The position numbers and the translations under genes were made by a program. This document shows positions 38,742 to 46,007 of a DNA stretch of 64,000 nucleotides, piece after piece. How positions within the stretch are numbered: the first letter of the stretch is position 1; each line of letters begins with the position of its first letter. The notes beneath the pieces are model-generated. The model had not been told where the DNA came from. It did no database searches and was given only the letters and a program-made list of their open reading frames with translations. The stretch covers positions 124,001 through 188,000 of the forward strand of contig NZ_FOHX01000017.1 of NCBI RefSeq assembly GCF_900111685.1, written 5' to 3'. This DNA is from Nonomuraea wenchangensis. Lineage in GTDB: Bacteria; Actinomycetota; Actinomycetes; Streptosporangiales; Streptosporangiaceae.

Positions 38742-39326
38742 ATGCACAAGTCCCTTACCAAGGGCATGCTGGCGACGCTCGCGGCCGGTGCTCTGCTCGT
38801 TCCCGCTGTTCCCGCTTCCGCGGCCGTTTCCGCCACGGCTTCCACCGCCGCGACCAGCACGGTGTCCGCGAAGGCGGCCAAGCCCTACTCCTCCTTCGCC
38901 GTGAAGGTGACGGCCACCAAGAAGGCCAAGGCCGGCAGCTACATCAAGTACAAGATCTCCGCGACCAACGTGGGCCCGCACTTCGCCTCCGCGGAGGCCT
39001 GGTATGTCGGCGGCGCGTTCCCCAAGGGCGTCGACCCCAGGAACATCCGCTACTCCACCAGCGGCAAGAAGATGGAGTGCATCCTGCTGACCGCCCGCGG
39101 CTTCTTCTGCTTTGCCAATAAGGACATCGCGGTCGGAAGTTCGTTCTCGGTTACTTTCTACGCAAAGACCAAGAAGAGCACTCGCGGTTCTCAGAAGGCC
39201 ACTCTCGGCGTCATCTCCTACAACCTCGACCAGGGGATGGAGGACATGGACCTTCGCGAGCTCGACCGGCTCGGGGTGCCCGGTTACCTGTTCGCGAAAA
39301 CCGTGAAGACCACGGTCGTGCGCTGA
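38742..39326 (+). CDS. putative secreted protein, DUF11-like beta domain
   Basis: A 194-residue exported protein. Signal peptide about 1-28 (LATLAAGALLVPAVPASA), an Ala/Ser/Thr linker, then a Lys-rich beta-sandwich-like domain with YIKYKISATNVGPHFASAEAW, reminiscent of DUF11 repeats, and two cysteines (MECILL, FFCFAN). GGAGAGG precedes the ATG. The strong promoter upstream suggests high expression. Function unknown; a wall-associated role is a guess. Confidence 0.75.
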   Translation: MHKSLTKGMLATLAAGALLVPAVPASAAVSATASTAATSTVSAKAAKPYSSFAVKVTATKKAKAGSYIKYKISATNVGPHFASAEAWYVGGAFPKGVDPRNIRYSTSGKKMECILLTARGFFCFANKDIAVGSSFSVTFYAKTKKSTRGSQKATLGVISYNLDQGMEDMDLRELDRLGVPGYLFAKTVKTTVVR

Positions 39327-39419
39327 CGACCTGCGTCAACAGCTTCGGCTGATGCGCCCGCGTCCGAATGGCGAGCCTGCTGCGCGAGCATCGGACCGGG
39401 CGCAGTACCGTGGCTGGAT

Positions 39420-40643
39420 GTGGACCAGCGCACCCTCCTGATCACCCTGACCGGCCCCGACCGGCCCGGCGTCACCTCGCGCCTCTTCTCCGTCCTGTCC
39501 GGATTCCCGGTGAGCGTCGCCGACATCGAGCAGGTCGTCATCCGCGGGCGGCTCACGCTCGGCGTGCTCGTCGCCTACTCGGGCGGACCGTCCACCGGCA
39601 CCGGCACGACGCTCGGCGCCCTGTGGACCGCCGTCGAGCGGGTGGCCGAGGACCTCGGCATGGAGGTCGAGCTCTCCACCGGCTCCCAGGCGGCCAAGGA
39701 GCAGCGCCGCCGCGGCCGGCTCTCCGTCAGCGTGCTCGGCGCCACCCTGCAGCCCGCCGCGATCGCCGGCATCGCCGGCCGCATCGCCGCCGCCGGCGCC
39801 AACATCGACCGCATCGAGCGGCTCGCCCAGTGGCCCGTCACCTGCATCGAGCTGTCCGTCTCCGGCGCCAACCCGGCCGCGCTCCGCGTCGAGCTGGCCG
39901 CCGAGGCCGCCGCCCAGGAGGTGGACGTCGCCGTGCAGCGCACGGGCCTGTCCCGCCGGGCCAAGCGGCTCATCGTCATGGACGTCGACTCCACCCTCAT
40001 CCAGGGCGAGGTCATCGAGCTGCTCGCGGCCCACGCCGGCTGCCTCGACGAGGTCGCCCGGGTCACCGAGCAGGCCATGCGCGGCGAGCTGGACTTCTCC
40101 GAGTCCCTGCGCAAGCGGGTGGCGCTGCTGGAGGGGCTGCCCGAGGAGGTGTTCGCCGAGGTGCGCAAGGAGGTCGTGCTGACGCCCGGCGCCCGCACCC
40201 TCGTCCGCACGCTCAAGCGGCTCGACTACCGCTTCGCCATCGTCAGCGGCGGCTTCACCCAGATCACCGACGCGCTGGTCGAGGAGCTGGGCATCGACTA
40301 CTCCGCGGCGAACGTCCTCGAAGTCGTGGACGGGCGGCTGACCGGCCGCGTCGTCGGCGACATCGTCGACCGGCCCGGCAAGGCGCGGGCGCTCGAACGC
40401 TTCGCCGCCGCCGCCGGCCTGCCCATCTCCCAGACCGTGGCCATCGGCGACGGGGCCAACGACCTCGACATGATCGCGACGGCCGGGCTCGGCATCGCGT
40501 TCAACGCCAAGCCCGTCGTGCGGCAGGCCGCCGACACCGCGGTCAACACGCCCTACCTCGACTCGATCCTCTACCTGCTCGGCATCTCGCGCGACGAGGT
40601 GGAGGCCGCCGACGCCGAGGACGGCGTCCTCACCCCCCGCTAG
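39420..40643 (+). CDS. serB: phosphoserine phosphatase SerB with tandem ACT domains
   Basis: A 407-residue enzyme releasing serine from phosphoserine, the last step of serine synthesis. Two ACT-type regulatory domains (about 1-80 and 97-175) precede a HAD phosphatase domain: nucleophile motif MDVDSTLIQGE near residue 185, SGGFT and metal-binding GDGANDLDM. ACT domains in mycobacterial SerB2 bind serine for feedback. GTG start; TACCGT eight bases upstream suggests a very short leader. Its last four bases overlap the end of sixA on the other strand. Confidence 0.95.
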   Translation: MDQRTLLITLTGPDRPGVTSRLFSVLSGFPVSVADIEQVVIRGRLTLGVLVAYSGGPSTGTGTTLGALWTAVERVAEDLGMEVELSTGSQAAKEQRRRGRLSVSVLGATLQPAAIAGIAGRIAAAGANIDRIERLAQWPVTCIELSVSGANPAALRVELAAEAAAQEVDVAVQRTGLSRRAKRLIVMDVDSTLIQGEVIELLAAHAGCLDEVARVTEQAMRGELDFSESLRKRVALLEGLPEEVFAEVRKEVVLTPGARTLVRTLKRLDYRFAIVSGGFTQITDALVEELGIDYSAANVLEVVDGRLTGRVVGDIVDRPGKARALERFAAAAGLPISQTVAIGDGANDLDMIATAGLGIAFNAKPVVRQAADTAVNTPYLDSILYLLGISRDEVEAADAEDGVLTPR

Positions 40644-41119
40644 GAGCCCTCCTCTCCGGAATGGGGGTCCCAGCGGGCGACCAGGCGGCCCTCCCCCAGA
40701 TGGAGGTCCGCCCACGGCGCGCCGAGCTCGATCACCGCGAACGCTCCCGGGCGGAAGCCGTAGTCGCCGCCCGCCAGCCCCAGCGCCAGCTCGTGCACGC
40801 CCGGATTGTGGCCGCACAGCACCACCGTGCCGAGGCCGGGGTCGGCCCGGCGCAGCACGTCCAGCAGCTCCTCGGGGTACGCCTCGTAGATCTCGCGCTC
40901 GTAGCTGATCTCCAGCTCGGGGAAGGCCAGCTCGGCGGTGCGCCTGGTCCGGACCGCCGGGGAGCAGAACACCGCCTCCGGCCTCAGCCCGGCCCCCCTG
41001 ATCTCCTCGCCCGCCCGCGCGGCGTCCCGCTCCCCGCGGCCGGTCAGCGGCCGCTCCCGGTCGGCCAGGCCCGGCAGGTGGGCGGCCTTGGCATGCCTCA
41101 GCACGATTAACGTCCGCAC
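40640..41119 (-). CDS. SixA-type histidine phosphatase
   Basis: A 159-residue member of the phosphoglycerate-mutase-like superfamily. VLRHAKAA carries the catalytic RH motif; GRGERDAARAGEEI, SPAVRTRRTAEL and GHNPGVHELAL with the second catalytic His follow. SixA in E. coli dephosphorylates phosphohistidine of the ArcB/PtsN systems; the target here is unknown. GTG start only four bases after the stop of a 38-residue membrane peptide gene, so the two form an operon. Confidence 0.9.
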   Translation of the reverse strand: MRTLIVLRHAKAAHLPGLADRERPLTGRGERDAARAGEEIRGAGLRPEAVFCSPAVRTRRTAELAFPELEISYEREIYEAYPEELLDVLRRADPGLGTVVLCGHNPGVHELALGLAGGDYGFRPGAFAVIELGAPWADLHLGEGRLVARWDPHSGEEGS

Positions 41120-41123
41120 CGGA

Positions 41124-41240
41124 TCACCCTGTCCTCGAGGCCCAGACGGACAGCCCGATCAGTACGGCCAGAATGATGATCATGGCCAGCAGGATGTAGC
41201 CGAGGGTTTTGGCGCCGTTCGGCTGCTTGTCGCTCTCCAC
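41124..41240 (-). CDS. 38-residue single-span membrane protein
   Basis: A GTG at 41240 opens a 38-codon frame: VESDKQPNGAKTLG, a transmembrane helix YILLAMIIILAVLIGLSVWA, then SRTG. The hydrophobic core and the four-base gap to sixA support a real gene. The ribosome binding site is weak (GGGAC, about 12 bases upstream). Possibly a membrane tether or small regulator; no family recognised. Confidence 0.6.
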   Translation of the reverse strand: MESDKQPNGAKTLGYILLAMIIILAVLIGLSVWASRTG

Positions 41241-41370
41241 GCGGACAGTGTCCCATCGAGCACCCGGGGTGCCGCGACCACCTGCCCCACCGCTCACCCA
41301 TCCCGCCTCCCGTTCCCCTGGGCACCCCCTTCCCCCGCCCGCTCCCGCAAACGCCGCCCGGGACAGCGGA

Positions 41371-41403
41371 ACGCCCGCTCCCCCGGCCAGGGGAAGCGGG
41401 CGT
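41371..41403 (-). terminator. hppA terminator hairpin
   Basis: ACGCCCGCT (41371-41379) pairs with AGCGGGCGT (41395-41403); inner CCCC/GGGG extends the stem after one mismatch. It lies 27 bases after the hppA stop on the minus strand, followed there by GTTCC. The remaining sequence to 41240 shows no gene. Confidence 0.6.
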
Positions 41404-41430
41404 CCGCGGGACTCAGGCGGCCGGCCGGCG

Positions 41431-43752
41431 TCAGGACGCGACCGGCTCCTCCTCCCGGTGGTTGTCGTTGTCGCTGGCCGGCTCGGACGTCACCGAGCGC
41501 CGCTTGGAGACCACGATGGCCGCCACCACCACGGCCACCGCCACCACCGTGACGCCGATCCGCAGCACCGGGTTGCCCGCGTACAGCACCACCGCGGGCG
41601 CCACCAGCAGCGCCACCAGGTTCATCACCTTGATCAGCGGGTTGATGGCAGGGCCCGCGGTGTCCTTGAACGGGTCGCCGACGGTGTCGCCGATGACGGT
41701 CGCGGCATGCGCCTCGGAGCCCTTGCCGCCGTGGTGCCCGTCCTCGACGAGCTTCTTCGCGTTGTCCCAGGCGCCACCGGAGTTGGCCAGGAACACCGCC
41801 ATCAGCGTGCCGCAGGCGATCGCGCCCGCGAGGAACGCGCCCAGCGGCGCGTACCCGAGGGCGAAGCCGACGGCGATCGGCGTCATGACCGCGAGCAGAC
41901 CGGGCGTGGCCAGCTCGCGCAGCGAGTCGCGGGTGCAGATGTCCACGACGCGGCCGTACTCGGGCTTCTGGGTGCCGTCCATGATGCCCGGGTTGTTGCG
42001 GAACTGGTCGCGCACCTCGAAGACCACCCGCATCGCGGCCCGTCCGACGGCCATGATCGCCAGGCCGGAGAACAGGAACACCACCGCGGCGCCGATGATC
42101 AGGCCGACCAGGACGTTGGGGTTGTCGATGCTGAGGTTGAAGGTCTGGAAGATGCCGAGCGCGTCCTTGATCGCCGTGTCGGCCTGCGCGAGCTCGCCCT
42201 CCACGGCCGTGCGGAAGGCGCCGAACAGCGCGGTGGCCGCCAGGACGGCCGTGGCGATCGCGATGCCCTTGGTGATCGCCTTCGTGGTGTTGCCGACCGC
42301 GTCGAGGCTGGTCAGCACGCGGGCGCCCTCGCCCTCGACGTCGCCCGACATCTCGGCGATGCCCTGGGCGTTGTCGGAGACCGGGCCGAAGGTGTCCATG
42401 GAGACGATGACGCCGACCGTGGTCAGCAGGCCGGTGCCGGCCAGGGCCACCGCGAACAGCGCGAGCGTCACGTTCCCGAAGCCCAGCAGGAACGCGCCGT
42501 AGACCGCGCCGCCGATGATCAGCGCCGAGTAGACGGCCGACTCCAGGCCGACGCTGATGCCGGCCAGGATGACGGTGGCGGGGCCGGTGCGCGAGCTCTC
42601 GCCGATCTCCCGTACGGGGCGGCGCGTGGTCTCGGTGAAGTAGCCGGTCAGCAGCTGGATGGCGCTGGCCAGCACCAGGCCGATGAGGACCGCGCCGATC
42701 GCGATGAGCCGCGGGTCGGCGTCGGACTCCACGCGCGAGCCGGTCAGGCCGGAGAAGCTGGCCGGCAGATACCAGAACGCGGCGGCCGTCACCAGCACCG
42801 CCGAGATGGCGGCGGAGATGAAGAAGCTGCGGTTGATGGCCGCCATGCCGTTGCGGTCGCGGTCGCGCATGCCGGTGACGAAGATGCCGATGATCGCCGT
42901 GATCACGCCGATCATGGGCACGATCAGCGGGAAGACGAGCCCTTCCTCGCCGAACGCCGCCCGGCCCAGGATGAGGCTGGCGACCAGCATGACCGCGTAC
43001 GACTCGAACAGGTCGGCCGCCATGCCGGCGCAGTCGCCGACGTTGTCGCCCACGTTGTCGGCGATGGTGGCCGCGTTGCGCGGGTCGTCCTCGGGGATGC
43101 CCTGCTCGACCTTGCCCACCAGGTCGGCGCCGACGTCGGCGGCCTTGGTGAAGATGCCGCCGCCGACTCGCATGAACATCGCCAGCAGCGCCGCGCCGAA
43201 GCCGAACCCTTCGAGCACGCCCGGGGCGTCACCCTGGTAGAGGAGCACGACCACGGCCGCGCCCAGCAGGCCGAGGCCCACGGTGAACATGCCGGCCACG
43301 CCGCCGGTACGGAACGCGATCCGCATGGCGCGCTTCTCGCCCGCCTCGTTGGCCGCGGCGGCGACGCGCACGTTCCCGCGCACGGCCAGCCACATGCCCA
43401 TGAACCCGGTCAGCGCGGAGAAGACCGCCCCGACCACGAAGAAGATCGAACGCCCGATCCGGACGTCGGTCTCCCCTGGTAGCAAGAGCAACAGGAACGG
43501 GATCACGACGACGAAGATCGCCAACGTGCGGAACTGCCGCGCGAGATAGGCGGCGGCGCCTTCCTGTACGGCACGGGCGATGTTCTGCATACGTTCGGTG
43601 CCTTGGCCCGCGCCCAGCACCTCGCGCACTAGACCACCTGCCACGGCCAGCGCGATCAACGCGACCGCGGCGACCACGACCACGATGGTGAGATTGTTTC
43701 CGCTCAGGGCCAGATTTGACGCTGGCTCCGCTGCCAGCATGTGCCTGCTCAT
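41431..43752 (-). CDS. hppA: membrane-bound proton-pumping pyrophosphatase, K+-independent type
   Basis: A 773-residue protein with about 16 helices, which couples pyrophosphate hydrolysis to proton export. The catalytic region is GIFTKAADVGADLVGKVEQG and DDPRNAATIADNVGDNVGD. The marker GNTTKA carries Lys where K+-dependent enzymes have Ala, so it should not need potassium. GGAGA lies four bases before ATG 43752; the open frame continues upstream without similarity. Neighbours bldG and the helicase reproduce the order known from Streptomyces. Confidence 0.97.
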   Translation of the reverse strand: MSRHMLAAEPASNLALSGNNLTIVVVVAAVALIALAVAGGLVREVLGAGQGTERMQNIARAVQEGAAAYLARQFRTLAIFVVVIPFLLLLLPGETDVRIGRSIFFVVGAVFSALTGFMGMWLAVRGNVRVAAAANEAGEKRAMRIAFRTGGVAGMFTVGLGLLGAAVVVLLYQGDAPGVLEGFGFGAALLAMFMRVGGGIFTKAADVGADLVGKVEQGIPEDDPRNAATIADNVGDNVGDCAGMAADLFESYAVMLVASLILGRAAFGEEGLVFPLIVPMIGVITAIIGIFVTGMRDRDRNGMAAINRSFFISAAISAVLVTAAAFWYLPASFSGLTGSRVESDADPRLIAIGAVLIGLVLASAIQLLTGYFTETTRRPVREIGESSRTGPATVILAGISVGLESAVYSALIIGGAVYGAFLLGFGNVTLALFAVALAGTGLLTTVGVIVSMDTFGPVSDNAQGIAEMSGDVEGEGARVLTSLDAVGNTTKAITKGIAIATAVLAATALFGAFRTAVEGELAQADTAIKDALGIFQTFNLSIDNPNVLVGLIIGAAVVFLFSGLAIMAVGRAAMRVVFEVRDQFRNNPGIMDGTQKPEYGRVVDICTRDSLRELATPGLLAVMTPIAVGFALGYAPLGAFLAGAIACGTLMAVFLANSGGAWDNAKKLVEDGHHGGKGSEAHAATVIGDTVGDPFKDTAGPAINPLIKVMNLVALLVAPAVVLYAGNPVLRIGVTVVAVAVVVAAIVVSKRRSVTSEPASDNDNHREEEPVAS

Positions 43753-44980
43753 CGTTCTCCTCGGCAAGACCGGTCGTCCTGCCCGGGCGGTGCTGCGCCC
43801 CCTCCTCGGCGGGTGTTGCGGCACCATCCGGGTTGTGGGTGCCGCTTCCGGTTGAATCCGCGTTCCGCCGGATCACCTTGGCCGGTGCCGGGAGTCTACG
43901 CAGGCAGTGAACGGATATGAAGGCTCCGAAGGTCACTAATTATCCGCGAGTCCAGTAAGAGCCGGTCAGCAGCCCGGTATGCGGCCTGACAAGCAGAATT
44001 TCCCTGGGATTAAGGTCATGACACGGAAACGATATGGGCTGACCGAAACCAATCTCCATCGAACGCTTGCCCGACGGTCCTGCGGCGGTCCGATGCCCTC
44101 CGTGCCGCTCGGCGGAAGCGCCGGTCGCCCGCAGGTTCGCGGCGTCATCGCCGGAGGCGGGGCAGTTCGACGCGGTGCGCGGCGAATTTCTGGATCATGG
44201 AAACCTGGGTGACCACGCTACGCGCCTCAATAGGCGGTCACACAAAAGCAAACAGATCGTCCCACAGGTGGACGGTAAGCACGCCTTTACCCAGCCTTTT
44301 GGATCATCAGGGGGAACGCACAAAACCGGAGTGCCGCACCAAACCGCCACATTGTCGACCTGCACACTGCGACCTGCATCCCGAACAGGCCACACGCCGC
44401 GACCAACGGACCGCACTCTCATGCGACCTGGGCCCAGGCCCTATGGACGGGCGCCCCATGGGTGGGCCAGACGCCCCACGGACGGGCCAGACCGCCCGTG
44501 GAAGGGCACACGCCCCCAGGGACGGAGCCGCACACCCCGCGGACGGGCCAGACGCCCGGAAGGGCAAACGCCCCACAGGCCGACCACCCACCCCGCATCA
44601 GGTGCCTGTGCCCACTCCCGCACCCGCCCCGTGCCCCCCGTGCTCGTGTCCGCCCCCGCCCCCTCTCGTGGTCCTGCCCGCCCCCACTCCCGCCATCGCG
44701 GTCGGGGCGCTGAAGGCATGCAGGGGGCACGCACAGCCACAGGGGGTAACTGGATGGCGTAGAACCGTCGCCAGGCGGTCAGAGGCGCTACAGAGGCCGT
44801 CAGACGCATTCTCCGGCTACCGGGACGCGCCACCGCGCCCGGGCGAAGAAGCCGGTCAACGCTTCGCCACGGCGATCGGGATTGGGGCGCCGTGACGGCG
44901 GCCGGCCACGTGCGGGTCAGGAGCGTCACCCTGGAGGCCCCCGGCGGGGGTCGGCGGGTGGGGCTGGGGTGGCTTGCCGT
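43753..44980. other. 1.2-kb stretch without a supported gene
   Basis: Several frames are open because of the high GC content, but none has a ribosome binding site, codon bias or recognisable product; the longest encodes only Pro/Arg/His-rich low complexity. 44440-44580 holds degenerate repeats built around GACGGGCCAGAC. The hppA promoter must lie in 43753-44000. It could hide a small RNA or be decayed sequence. Confidence 0.5.
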
Positions 44981-45029
44981 AAAAACACAAAAAGAAAAAA
45001 GGGGGTGTCAGGCGCCCGGGGAGGGCGCC
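44981..45029 (-). terminator. terminator of the bldG / anti-sigma transcript
   Basis: GGCGCCC (45011-45017) pairs with GGGCGCC (45023-45029) around a five-base loop. On the minus strand it is followed by a T-rich tract (44981-45000), including CTTTTTTCTTTTT. It is 29 bases after the stop of the gene at 45058. Confidence 0.8.
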
Positions 45030-45057
45030 CGAAGCACTTATGGGAGGGCGGCAACCC

Positions 45058-45486
45058 TCACGATGCGGGAATCCCGTTGGTCGCGGGCCAGCTCATCCGG
45101 ATGTCGGTCCCTTTGGCCGTGGGAAAGACCTCGACATCGTCGGCCAGCCCGGTGATGACCGCCAGGCCGAAGCCCGTCATGAACGAGTCGGACAGCGTAC
45201 CCAGGTCGAGCGGCTGTTCCAGATGGATCTCGTCGCTGGGGGCATGGTCGCTGACCGTGACCTCGAACCGCCCGGAGTCGTCTCGGAGCTCGATGCGGAT
45301 GGGCTCGCCCGGGCAGTGGGCGCGGTGCGCCTCCACAGCCCGGGAGCATGCCTCACCCACGGCGAGCCTGACCTCGTCCAGCAGGGACTCCTCCACGCCT
45401 GTGCGCCGGGCGATGGCCGTGGCCACCAGCCGTGCGGTGCGCACGTGCGCGGGGAGGGCGCTGAACGTCAGCTCGACGGTAGCCAT
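45058..45486 (-). CDS. anti-sigma factor-type serine kinase/ATPase (RsbW-like) downstream of bldG
   Basis: A 142-residue GHKL ATPase fold. LLDEVRLAVGEACSRAVEAH supplies the N box, in a form slightly altered from the usual EACxNAV; SDHAPSDE and SDSFMTGFGLAVI supply the G boxes. Such proteins bind sigma factors and phosphorylate their antagonist. The gene begins one base after the bldG stop. The same gene pair is known in Streptomyces coelicolor (bldG-SCO3548), where BldG and this protein interact. Confidence 0.9.
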   Translation of the reverse strand: MATVELTFSALPAHVRTARLVATAIARRTGVEESLLDEVRLAVGEACSRAVEAHRAHCPGEPIRIELRDDSGRFEVTVSDHAPSDEIHLEQPLDLGTLSDSFMTGFGLAVITGLADDVEVFPTAKGTDIRMSWPATNGIPAS

Positions 45487-45487
45487 G

Positions 45488-45838
45488 CTACTTGTCTTTG
45501 CCGTGAGCTTCCTTGGCCTCGTCGACCGAAGCGTAGATCCCGAAGACCTTGGTCAGGCCGGTGATCCGGAAGATCTTCAGGATGCGCTCCTGGGTGCAGA
45601 CCAGTTCCAGGGAGCCGTCGTGCGCACGGACCCGCTTGAGCCCGCCGACCAGGACACCAAGACCCGTCGAGTCCAGGAAGTCGACCTTCTCCATGTTGAC
45701 GAGAAGGTGGAAGTTGCCCTTGTTCACCAGGTCGATGAGGAGCTCACGCAATCTCGGCGCAGTGTAGACATCGATCTCACCCTCGACCTCGACGATGGTG
45801 AGTCGGTCCTCGTTGTGGTGATCCAACTTCAGATCCAC
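45488..45838 (-). CDS. bldG: STAS anti-sigma factor antagonist BldG
   Basis: A 116-residue STAS protein. VVEVEGEIDVYTAPRLRELL style N-terminus (here IVEVEGEIDVYTAP), phosphorylatable Ser in VDFLDSTGLGVLVGGLKRVRAH, and ILKIFRITGLTKVF are near-identical to Streptomyces BldG, which controls morphological development and antibiotic production through sigma-factor release. GTG 45838 has GGAGGA three bases upstream; the longer open frame is not conserved. Confidence 0.94.
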   Translation of the reverse strand: MDLKLDHHNEDRLTIVEVEGEIDVYTAPRLRELLIDLVNKGNFHLLVNMEKVDFLDSTGLGVLVGGLKRVRAHDGSLELVCTQERILKIFRITGLTKVFGIYASVDEAKEAHGKDK

Positions 45839-46007
45839 AGATCCTCCAGCGCCTCGCCTGCGAAAGTACTCTTGCCGGCCTGGCAATCTGGAGCGTGGCC
45901 CCAGACTGTCCGACCCTGACGCGCGGCATTCAACCACGCGTCTGGCTTGTGTCTATACGAAATCACGATTCCCGGCGACTTTGCCCACTGATGCAAGACT
46001 GGAAACA

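Noticed and set aside
44197..44895. 232-codon plus-strand frame between hppA and the anti-sigma gene
   Set aside because: Pro/Arg/His-rich composition, no ribosome binding site and equally long frames in other registers; consistent with GC-rich noncoding DNA.
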